Of a stretch of 7,362 nt of DNA, positions 1 to 4,809 are shown in pieces. A program made the translations under genes and the position numbers. The DNA comes from Bacillota bacterium. GTDB taxonomy: Bacteria > Bacillota > Clostridia > Peptostreptococcales > Anaerovoracaceae. The stretch is taken from assembly GCA_016287035.1 (NCBI GenBank), contig JAEEVI010000065.1, positions 1 to 7,362 on the forward strand, given 5' to 3'. Positions within the stretch are counted from its first letter, which is position 1; every line of letters begins with the position of its first letter. The notes beneath the pieces were generated by a model. The model was not told the DNA's origin, made no database searches, and worked only from the letters and a program-made list of their open reading frames with translations.

Positions 1-128
1 CCGTCGATCAGCACGTTGACGAACTGCCCCGGAGCGCTTATATCGTCCGTTATCCCGGCGAGCCTTATCCTGTAGACGGACTCGACAAGTCCGCTGTTTT
101 CGAGAATGGTGTAGTTTGACAGCTGCAT
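1..128 (-). CDS. pyrK: Dihydroorotate dehydrogenase B electron-transfer subunit PyrK, N-terminal fragment
   Basis: Only the first 42 codons are present; the gene runs off the left edge. The translation begins MQLSNYTILE and contains APGQFVNVLID at residues 32-42, the typical first strand and PGQFV motif of the FAD-binding domain of ferredoxin-reductase-like proteins. In PyrK this domain holds the FAD that passes electrons from the dihydroorotate dehydrogenase subunit PyrD to NAD via an iron-sulfur cluster. The iron-sulfur and NAD parts lie outside the window. The start is 8 nt downstream of the pyrC stop, and an AGGAGGG ribosome binding site (141-147) lies in the last pyrC codons, about 12 nt from the ATG. 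That spacing is slightly long, but no better start is visible. Position directly after pyrC makes PyrK much likelier than another flavin reductase, but with so few residues the assignment depends partly on context. Confidence 0.8.
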   Translation of the reverse strand, partial: MQLSNYTILENSGLVESVYRIRLAGITDDISAPGQFVNVLID

Positions 129-136
129 CGGCTTTG

Positions 137-1417
137 CTATCCCTCCTTTTCGGCCAGCTCTTCGAAGCCGCGGCCGATATAGGCCGGCCTTCCGCCGCAG
201 ACCGTGAGCCTGCATTCGCCCAGGACCTGCCGGCCCTCGAACGGCGTGCTCCTTCCCTTGGACAGGAAGTCCGCGGGATCTATCTCGTAAAGCGCGTTCA
301 GGTCGAAGACCGCGAAGTTCGCGGGCCTTCCCTCTTCGAACGGCACGTCGAGCGAAAAACGCCTGCGCGGGTTCTCGCGCATCAGGTCTATCAGCTTTTT
401 AAGATCTATGAAATCCCTCGTTACGAGCTCCGTGTAGAGCAGGGGGAACGCGGTCTCTATGCCGACGATGCCGAAAAGGCTCTTCTCAAGACCTCTGCTC
501 TTTTCCTCCGCGGAGTGAGGGGCGTGGTCCGTCGCGATCATGTCGACCGTCCCGTCGAGGATGCCCTCGAGCAGCGCTTCCCTGTCCCAGTAGCCGCGGA
601 TCGGCGGATTCATCTTGAACCGCCCGTCTTCTTTAAGCTTCGAATCGTCGAGCAGCAGGTAGTGCGGCGCCGTCTCGCACGTGACGTCGACGCCGGAGGC
701 CTTCGCCTCGCGTATCAGACCGACGCTCTCCCGCGCCGACACGTGGCAGACGTGGTAGCTGCAGCCCGTCTCCGCCGCGAGCTCCAGATCCCTTGCGATC
801 TGCCGCCATTCGGACTCGGAGGATATCCCCCTGTGGCCGTTCTTCCTGCAATATTCGCCGTCGTGGATGTAGCCGCCGAAGAGCAGCGAGTTGTCCTCGC
901 AATGCGCGACTATCATCTTTCCGAGCGCCTTGGCGCGGAGCATCGCCTCGCGCATCATGGCTCTGTCCTGGACGCCCTTTCCGTCGTCGGTGAAGGCCGC
1001 GACGTACGGCGCCAGAGCCTCCATGTCCGAGAGCTCTTCGCCTTTGAGGCCCTTCGTTATCGAGCCGTAGGGGACGACCTTTATCTTCGCGTCGCGCTCT
1101 ATTATATCGAGCTGCTCGCGCAGCGCCGCGAGCGTTCCCGGCACGGGGTCGAGGTTCGGCATGCTGCACACCGCGCAGTATCCCCCTCTGGCCGCAGCCG
1201 CGCTGCCCGTGGCTATCGTCTCTTTATAAGAAAAACCCGGCTCCCGCAGATGAACGTGAACATCCGCGAGCCCGGGAACGACGCAAAGACCGCTGCCGTC
1301 AAAAACGCTTCCGGCGCAGCTGCCGGAAAAGCCGAGGGCGCCTCCCTCCACGGAGACGTTCCCCTTCCGGAGAGCTCCGTCCCGGAAGATATCCGCATTT
1401 CTGATCGCGAGATCCAT
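137..1417 (-). CDS. pyrC: Dihydroorotase (class I PyrC)
   Basis: Encodes a 426-aa zinc amidohydrolase that interconverts N-carbamoyl-aspartate and dihydroorotate, the third step of UMP synthesis in the cytoplasm. Motifs in order: metal-binding HxH in GLADVHVHLREPG, the glycine-rich AAARGGYCAVCSMPN, the Asp region AFTDDGKG, the metal histidines in IVAHCED and YHVCHVSA, the substrate-loop segment ETAPHYLLLDD, and the catalytic Asp in ATDHAPH. Length and motif order fit a full class I (bacterial PyrC, not E. coli type) enzyme. The reading frame is open to an ATG at 1462, but I chose the ATG at 1417 because AAGGA lies 6 nt before it and the protein then begins MDLAIRNADIF, as in relatives. ATGs at 1432 and 1423 are possible; the one at 1462 lies upstream of the terminator hairpin. 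pyrK follows after 8 nt, so they form one operon. A leader terminator just before the start suggests attenuation. Confidence 0.95.
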   Translation of the reverse strand: MDLAIRNADIFRDGALRKGNVSVEGGALGFSGSCAGSVFDGSGLCVVPGLADVHVHLREPGFSYKETIATGSAAAARGGYCAVCSMPNLDPVPGTLAALREQLDIIERDAKIKVVPYGSITKGLKGEELSDMEALAPYVAAFTDDGKGVQDRAMMREAMLRAKALGKMIVAHCEDNSLLFGGYIHDGEYCRKNGHRGISSESEWRQIARDLELAAETGCSYHVCHVSARESVGLIREAKASGVDVTCETAPHYLLLDDSKLKEDGRFKMNPPIRGYWDREALLEGILDGTVDMIATDHAPHSAEEKSRGLEKSLFGIVGIETAFPLLYTELVTRDFIDLKKLIDLMRENPRRRFSLDVPFEEGRPANFAVFDLNALYEIDPADFLSKGRSTPFEGRQVLGECRLTVCGGRPAYIGRGFEELAEKEG

Positions 1418-1432
1418 CTGCATTCCTTTCAT

Positions 1433-1460
1433 AAAAAAGCCGCATCCGAAAGGACGCAGC
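1433..1460 (-). terminator. Leader terminator / probable attenuator before pyrC
   Basis: Read on the minus strand, GCTGCGTCC, a UUUC loop and GGATGCGGC form a 9-bp stem (two G-U pairs), directly followed by six T (1438-1433) and then the pyrC ribosome binding site. This is a textbook intrinsic terminator placed in the leader of the gene it precedes, not at the end of an upstream gene, since the neighbouring relQ is divergent. It would stop transcription before pyrC unless an alternative fold forms. The stem and T run are directly visible; the regulatory role is inferred. Confidence 0.75.
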
Positions 1461-1541
1461 ACAAAAAACGATCTCCGATGAATATGATCCGCATATATGC
1501 GCAGTCCTTAGCGGCCTTGCAAGACCAACCTTAAAGCACCT
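1461..1541 (-). promoter_or_regulatory. Putative pyr leader with antiterminator and upstream hairpin
   Basis: This is the transcribed leader between the predicted start (about 1541) and the terminator. On the minus strand AAGGAC (1509-1504) is complementary to GTCCTT (1455-1450), which covers part of the 5' arm and the loop of the terminator, so pairing would block the terminator. The same AAGGAC can instead pair with GTCTT about 11 nt upstream, a possible anti-antiterminator. A perfect 12-bp palindrome CGCATATATGCG lies at 1490-1501. The segment TTGCAAGG (1521-1514) recalls the end of the PyrR-binding consensus, but I cannot find the complete GAGAGGCU-type motif. Attenuation is plausible; control by PyrR is unproven. 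Confidence 0.45.
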
Positions 1542-1542
1542 G

Positions 1543-1560
1543 TTCAAAGTGTACTTTGAA
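1543..1560. repeat. 18-bp inverted repeat over the pyrC -10 box, possible operator
   Basis: TTCAAAGT, a 2-bp spacer and ACTTTGAA form a perfect inverted repeat with 8-bp arms. It covers the -10 element of the predicted pyrC promoter. Such a size and position suit a dimeric repressor of MarR or a similar type, but no regulator gene is nearby and I cannot name one. In RNA it would lie at or before the start site, so a DNA-level role is more likely than a hairpin. Confidence 0.5.
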
Positions 1561-1576
1561 GGGGGCCTTTTGTCAA
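1548..1576 (-). promoter_or_regulatory. pyrC operon promoter
   Basis: On the minus strand a perfect -35 box TTGACA (1576-1571) is followed after 17 bp by TACACT (1553-1548), a 4-of-6 match to the -10 consensus. Transcription should start near 1541, giving a leader of roughly 120 nt to the pyrC ATG. The -10 box sits at the centre of the palindrome at 1543-1560. Confidence 0.7.
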
Positions 1577-1579
1577 GAG

Positions 1580-1594
1580 CGCGGAGGCTCCGCG
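1580..1594. repeat. 15-bp inverted repeat between divergent promoters
   Basis: CGCGGAG and CTCCGCG flank a single central G at 1587. The repeat lies between the two predicted -35 boxes (1571-1576 for pyrC, 1598-1603 for relQ), 3 bp from each. It could be a shared protein-binding site. GC-rich short repeats also occur by chance in this genome, so the functional claim is weak. Confidence 0.35.
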
Positions 1595-1597
1595 GCC

Positions 1598-1626
1598 TTG
1601 TTTACGGACGGCGTTTGTATTAAAAT
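1598..1626 (+). promoter_or_regulatory. relQ promoter
   Basis: TTGTTT at 1598-1603 and TAAAAT at 1621-1626 are separated by 17 bp, and the surrounding AT-rich stretch stands out from the GC-rich background. The predicted start near 1633 gives a 5' untranslated region of about 34 nt. Confidence 0.55.
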
Positions 1627-1644
1627 TAAAGAGGCTTAGCTGCA

Positions 1645-1656
1645 TGATAATTATCA
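1645..1656. repeat. 12-bp palindrome in the relQ leader
   Basis: TGATAATTATCA is a perfect palindrome just upstream of, and touching, the relQ ribosome binding site. Its half sites resemble those of Fur-family operators (TGATAAT), but the usual spacing is missing, so a regulator cannot be assigned. As RNA it gives only a weak AU-rich hairpin. Confidence 0.3.
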
Positions 1657-1666
1657 GGAGGTCATT

Positions 1667-2332
1667 ATGGCAAAGCAGGAGCACAACATAATCCCGAGGG
1701 CGAGAAATTCGGTGCGCAAATGGATGAAAGAGCAGTCTCTGCCCTACAAGGAACTCATCTCGTATTACACTTGCGCGATGATGGAGGTCGAGACCCGCTT
1801 CCGCGTGCTGGACGAGGACTTTTCCATCAAGTACGACAGAAACCCCATCGAAACGATAAAGACGAGGATCAAGAGCTTCGACAGCATAATGGACAAGCTG
1901 TCGCGCAACTCGTATCCGCTCACCGTCGAGAGCATAGAGAACAACCTTAACGACGTCGCGGGCGTGCGCGTCATCTGCTCGTTCCAGTCCGACGTATATC
2001 AGCTGGCCGAGGCGTTCCTCAGCCAGGACGGCGTGCAGCTGCTCGTGCGCAAGGACTACATATCAAACCCCAAGCCGAGCGGTTATAGGAGCCTGCATCT
2101 TGTGGTCGCTGTGCCTATTTTCCTTCATGACCACAAGAAGTTGATGAAGGTCGAGGTCCAGTTCCGCACTCTGGCGATGGACTGGTGGGCGAGCGTGGAG
2201 CACACGATCCGCTACAAGAAGGACGTGGAGCTGTCGGAACAGGCCGCAAAGGAACTTTTCGAGTGCGCCGAGATGAGCGACGCCCTCGACCGCCGCATGG
2301 AGTACATCAACAGCCTCGCGCGGAAAAAGTGA
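1667..2332 (+). CDS. relQ: Small alarmone synthetase, GTP pyrophosphokinase RelQ/YjbM type
   Basis: A 221-aa synthetase-only member of the RelA/SpoT family; it transfers pyrophosphate from ATP to GDP or GTP, making ppGpp or pppGpp in the cytosol. Visible family motifs: NPIETIKTRIKSFDSIMDKL (59-78) with the ATP-binding RIKS at 67-70, NDVAGVRVICSF (95-106), the G-loop-like KDYISNPKPSGYRSLHL (129-145), and KVEVQFRTLAMDWWASVEH (161-179) with the catalytic-region Glu163. There is no HD hydrolase domain and no TGS or ACT domain, so it is not a long Rel protein. Length matches RelQ (about 210-230 aa), and the C-terminal helix with MDWWASVEH favours RelQ over RelP. The start is secure: AGGAGGT at 1656-1662 lies 5 nt before the ATG. 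It has its own promoter, is divergent from the pyr operon and convergent with the gene ending at 2341. In known relatives activity is controlled by expression and by pppGpp binding in a tetramer. Confidence 0.92.
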   Translation: MAKQEHNIIPRARNSVRKWMKEQSLPYKELISYYTCAMMEVETRFRVLDEDFSIKYDRNPIETIKTRIKSFDSIMDKLSRNSYPLTVESIENNLNDVAGVRVICSFQSDVYQLAEAFLSQDGVQLLVRKDYISNPKPSGYRSLHLVVAVPIFLHDHKKLMKVEVQFRTLAMDWWASVEHTIRYKKDVELSEQAAKELFECAEMSDALDRRMEYINSLARKK

Positions 2333-2340
2333 CGCGGAGA

Positions 2341-2781
2341 TCAGAATATATGCCTGAAGACCGCTGAGAAGAGCAGGCCGTGCGCGGCTATCGTCAGGAC
2401 GATGATGATCGCGAGGATGACCATCATGACGATGCTGATGATCTTCCCCGCGCGGGCGATGTCATAGCCCTTTTCGCCGCATTCCAAGGCTTCTTTCATC
2501 CCCATCCTGCAGACGATGAACGCCGGGATGGAGAGGACCAGAGTAAATATACCGAGGACGGCGAGCACGCCGCCGAGAACGCAGAGCACATTGTATTTGG
2601 GCTCTGCTTTCGTTTCCGCGAAAATAGTCTCTTTTTCCGAATAGAGACCCGGATGTATCGCGTTTACGGCGTCTATGACTTCTTCCTTTGAAATATTGAA
2701 CAGATCGGCGATCTCTTCGGCCGTCCGGCCTTCTTTATAAAGATCCCTGATCATTTTCGAACGTTCTTCGTTTATCGTCAT
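2341..2781 (-). CDS. Uncharacterised HTH-like plus two-helix membrane protein (DUF4190-like C-terminus)
   Basis: A 146-aa protein of unknown function. Residues 5-41 (ERSKMIRDLYKEGRTAEEIA and following) read as a resolvase-type helix-turn-helix: two helices around EGRTAEEIADLFNISKEEV. A short polar linker (45-62) follows, then two strongly hydrophobic segments at about 64-91 and 113-133, separated by a loop (92-112, CRMGMKEALECGEKGYDIAR) resembling the loop of DUF4190 membrane proteins. There is no signal peptide. The HTH-like end probably faces the cytosol. The start at 2779-2781 is preceded by GAAGGA about 10 nt away. It begins 57 nt after the parB stop with no clear T-rich terminator between, so it may be the third gene of the parAB operon. 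It may be a membrane-bound regulator, or the HTH fold may serve protein contacts. No function can be assigned. Confidence 0.75.
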   Translation of the reverse strand: MTINEERSKMIRDLYKEGRTAEEIADLFNISKEEVIDAVNAIHPGLYSEKETIFAETKAEPKYNVLCVLGGVLAVLGIFTLVLSIPAFIVCRMGMKEALECGEKGYDIARAGKIISIVMMVILAIIIVLTIAAHGLLFSAVFRHIF

Positions 2782-2838
2782 GCGTTCCTTTTCCTTCGTA
2801 CAGCGCCGGGAAGCCTCAGGGCCAAAGCCCGGGGCACT

Positions 2839-3882
2839 TTATTCCTGAAGCAGCAGCTCCAGGAGCCTTTCGAGCTCGCCGCGGCTGTAGTACTCGAGCT
2901 CCAGCTTTCCGCGCTTTTCGCTGCCGTTTATGCGCACGCGCGTTCCGACCGCGGAGGAGAGGCGCTCCTCCATATCCTTTATCTGCGCGTCCCTGCCCGG
3001 CTTCGCCCTTCTGCGCGAGGCCTTCTTTTTAGAGGCGCTTCCGGTGTAGCTCTCTATCCTGCGCACCGACCAGCCTTCCTTCGCGGCCTTTTCGGCGGCT
3101 TCGAGCTGGAGGGCCTCCGTCGGCAGACCGGCTATCGCCCTCGCGTGACCGGCGGTCAACCGCTTTTCAGCGATCATGACGCGTATCTTTTCGGGAAGCT
3201 TCAGGAGGCGCAGAGCGTTCGCCACATAGGGCCTCGATTTTCCTACGGCGGAGGCCGCCTGCTCCTGAGTGAGGCCGTATTCGGCCATGAGGCCGGCTAT
3301 GCCTTCCGCTTCCTCTATGCTGTTGAGATCCTCGCGCTGCATGTTCTCGATGAGCGCGAAGTAGCTGTTCTGGCGGTCGTCGAGATCCCTGACTATCGCC
3401 GGGATCTGCCTGAGACCTGCCTTTCTCGCGGCTCTGGCGCGGCGCTCGCCTGCCACGAGCTCGTATCCGACGGCCGCGGGGCGAAGTAGTACGGGCTGGA
3501 TGACGCCGTTCTCCCTTATCGACGCGGCGAGCTCCTCCAGAGCGTCCTCGCTGAAGGTCTTGCGCGGCTGCTTCGAGTTGGGCTTGATGTCGTCGAGGCT
3601 TATAAATACAACGGTCTCGGCCGTTTTTTCTGCTGCGTTTTTACCGACCGCCCCAGCCTTTTTGGAGGCCGTGCCGGATCTCTTCGCGGCAGAGGCTGCC
3701 TTCCCCGCGCCTGCGGAGGAACTCTTCTTCCCGGCCTTCGCGGGAGCGGGCTCCGCCTTCGGCGCGCCGCTTTTCGCGGGGATATCGGTCTCCATGATGC
3801 TGACTACGTCCGGATCGAACGCCAGATCGCCGAACAGGGATCCGAGGCCTCTTCCGAGACCCGAGCGCTTACTTCCTGCCAT
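2839..3882 (-). CDS. parB: Chromosome partitioning protein ParB (Spo0J)
   Basis: A 347-aa CTP-dependent DNA clamp that loads at parS and spreads along DNA near the origin, stimulating ParA and helping recruit SMC. Order: the N-terminal ParA-activating motif GLGRGLGSLF (8-17); a low-complexity Ala/Lys/Ser-rich linker (about 35-88); the ParB N-domain from VVFISLDDIKPN (91-102), with the CTP-binding motif GERRARAAR (145-153) and ENMQREDLN (179-187); a helix-turn-helix TQEQAASAVGKSRPYVANAL (205-224) that reads parS; a basic linker (282-297); and a C-terminal dimerisation segment ending ELERLLELLLQE. It is longer than the usual 280-300 aa because of the N-terminal linker. The ATG overlaps the parA end by 14 nt, and GGAGG 6 nt upstream lies in parA codons, so the two are translationally linked. 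Noc is a possible alternative name for this family, but the LGRGLGSLF motif, parA linkage and consensus parS sites point to ParB. Confidence 0.96.
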   Translation of the reverse strand: MAGSKRSGLGRGLGSLFGDLAFDPDVVSIMETDIPAKSGAPKAEPAPAKAGKKSSSAGAGKAASAAKRSGTASKKAGAVGKNAAEKTAETVVFISLDDIKPNSKQPRKTFSEDALEELAASIRENGVIQPVLLRPAAVGYELVAGERRARAARKAGLRQIPAIVRDLDDRQNSYFALIENMQREDLNSIEEAEGIAGLMAEYGLTQEQAASAVGKSRPYVANALRLLKLPEKIRVMIAEKRLTAGHARAIAGLPTEALQLEAAEKAAKEGWSVRRIESYTGSASKKKASRRRAKPGRDAQIKDMEERLSSAVGTRVRINGSEKRGKLELEYYSRGELERLLELLLQE

Positions 3883-4651
3883 TGGACTCCTCCACTTTCA
3901 GAAATTCCTCGGCAAAGGCCTGATAAGCCTTCGCGCCCTTGGAACGAGAGTCGTAGCTCGTTATCGGAAGACCGTAGCTCGGAGCCTCCGCGAGCCTGAC
4001 GTTTCTGGGTATAACGGTCGAATACAGCTTGCTTCCGAAGTACTTCTTCACTTCCTCCACGACCTGTATGGAAAGGTTCGTCCTGCCGTCGAACATCGAA
4101 AGGATGACGCCCTCTATCCTCAGCGCGGGATTGAGGCTCCTGCGCACGAGATCGATCGTGCTCATGAGCTGGCTGACGCCCTCGAGAGCGTAGAATTCGC
4201 ACTGTATCGGGATGAGGACGCTGTCCACTGCCGTGAGCGCGTTTATCGTCAGCAGGCCCAGGGACGGCGGACAGTCGATGAACATGTAGTCGTAATGGAC
4301 GCGTATCGCGTCGAGCGCGTTCTTTAAGCGCTTTTCGCGGCTCTCGAGCTGCACGAGCTCTATCTCCGCGCCCGCCAGATCGACGCTCGCCGGTATTATA
4401 TCGAGCCCGTCGACGCCCGTCTTATAGATGCTCATCAGAGGATCCAGCCGATCGTTTATGAGCAGGTCGTAGCTTGTGTGTTCCAGGTTCTTCTTTGATA
4501 TTCCAAGGCCGCTGGTCGTATTGCCCTGCGGATCTATGTCGAGCACGAGCACCCGCTTGCCCTTCATCGCGAGGCACGCGGCAAGATTGATATTGGTCGT
4601 CGTCTTTCCGACGCCGCCCTTCTGGTTGAAGATGGCTATCGCTTTACCCAA
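3869..4651 (-). CDS. parA: Chromosome partitioning ATPase ParA (Soj), TTG start
   Basis: A 260-aa deviant Walker A ATPase; its ATP-bound dimer coats the nucleoid and is released by ParB, driving origin segregation, and in Bacillota it also affects DnaA. Visible: KGGVGKTT (11-18) with signature Lys11 and Lys16, VLVLDIDPQGNT (35-45) with Asp40, Walker B YMFIDCPPS (122-130) with Asp126, SMFDGRTNLS (185-194) holding the DNA-binding Arg region, and NVRLAEAPSYGLPI (217-230). The frame stays open to an ATG at 4762, but that ATG lies within a parS site and upstream of the predicted promoter. The chosen TTG at 4651 has AGGAGG (4659-4664) 7 nt upstream and gives the usual length and the N-terminus MGKAIAIFNQKGG. 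Its own promoter and the terminator after rsmG suggest parAB is transcribed separately from mnmG-rsmG. No N-terminal HTH is present, as expected of a chromosomal Soj-type ParA. Confidence 0.95.
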   Translation of the reverse strand: MGKAIAIFNQKGGVGKTTTNINLAACLAMKGKRVLVLDIDPQGNTTSGLGISKKNLEHTSYDLLINDRLDPLMSIYKTGVDGLDIIPASVDLAGAEIELVQLESREKRLKNALDAIRVHYDYMFIDCPPSLGLLTINALTAVDSVLIPIQCEFYALEGVSQLMSTIDLVRRSLNPALRIEGVILSMFDGRTNLSIQVVEEVKKYFGSKLYSTVIPRNVRLAEAPSYGLPITSYDSRSKGAKAYQAFAEEFLKVEESNGRK

Positions 4652-4658
4652 TATATCT

Positions 4659-4706
4659 CCTCCTTTTTCCCCTGTTCCCCTTTCAGTTTCCGATACAAAG
4701 ATTATA
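4659..4706 (-). promoter_or_regulatory. parAB promoter -10 box and ribosome binding site
   Basis: On the minus strand a consensus TATAAT (4706-4701) gives a predicted start near 4694 and a leader of about 43 nt. The -35 region at 17-bp spacing (TGGCGC, 4729-4724) is a poor match and falls in a GC-rich inverted repeat. The AGGAGG at 4664-4659 decides the TTG start of parA. Confidence 0.6.
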
Positions 4707-4720
4707 CTACACGGGAACGC

Positions 4721-4741
4721 GCCGCGCCACATGCGCGCGGC
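4721..4741. repeat. GC-rich inverted repeat overlapping the parA -35 region
   Basis: GCCGCGC (4721-4727) and GCGCGGC (4735-4741) are exact inverted copies around a 7-nt loop. It has no T run on the parA strand, so it is not a terminator. Its place over the poor -35 box makes an operator possible, but nothing identifies a binding protein. Confidence 0.35.
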
Positions 4742-4749
4742 ATGATGAT

Positions 4750-4795
4750 AAAAAAGTTTCACGTGAAACGCCGCGTCTGACGTTTCACGTGAAAC
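4750..4795 (-). terminator. rsmG intrinsic terminator formed by the two parS copies
   Basis: In the minus-strand transcript the two palindromes pair with each other: the 15-nt arms at 4795-4781 and 4770-4756 are exact inverted copies around a 10-nt loop and are followed at once by six U (4755-4750). It lies 15 nt after the rsmG stop. On the plus strand there is no T run after the hairpin, so it works in one direction only. The fold is read directly from the sequence; termination is inferred. Confidence 0.7.
4755..4770. promoter_or_regulatory. parS: parS site 1
   Basis: GTTTCACGTGAAAC at 4756-4769 matches the 14-bp core of the well-known parS consensus (TGTTTCACGTGAAACA); both outermost bases differ. 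It lies between rsmG and parA, a common place for parS. ParB from 2839-3882 should load here. Confidence 0.92.
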
Positions 4796-4796
4796 A
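4781..4796. promoter_or_regulatory. parS: parS site 2
   Basis: CGTTTCACGTGAAACA matches the 16-bp parS consensus at 15 positions, differing only at the first base. Its centre is 26 bp from that of site 1, about two and a half helical turns. Confidence 0.94.
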
Positions 4797-4809
4797 ATTG
4801 CTTAAACAC

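Noticed and set aside
735..760. ACGTGG repeats near 740-755 as further parS-like sites
   Set aside because: They lack the flanking GTTTC/GAAAC arms and lie in conserved pyrC codons.
116..1534. A 472-codon open frame on the plus strand opposite pyrC
   Set aside because: It is a shadow of the pyrC codon pattern in a GC-rich gene: Arg/Ala/Val-rich translation with no domain, no ribosome binding site, and a run through the pyrC attenuator. pyrC on the other strand has all family motifs.
1500..1541. A full PyrR-binding element in the pyrC leader
   Set aside because: Only fragments (TTTAAGG, TTGCAAGG) resemble the consensus; the core GAGAGGCU-like part is missing, so I list it as a possible attenuator without naming the regulator.
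2800..2838. Possible terminator after parB (GGGC/GCCC hairpin with CAAA loop)
   Set aside because: The stem is only 4-5 bp and no T run follows on the minus strand, so I did not call it.
3500..4327. A 275-codon plus-strand open frame opposite parB and parA
   Set aside because: It spans two well-defined genes and its Ala/Phe-rich N-terminus simply mirrors the ParB Ala/Lys linker.
4652..4809. Possible replication origin, given the parS sites and gene order
   Set aside because: I see no cluster of DnaA boxes (TTATCCACA-like) and no AT-rich unwinding element. The region is explained by parS, a terminator and the parA promoter.
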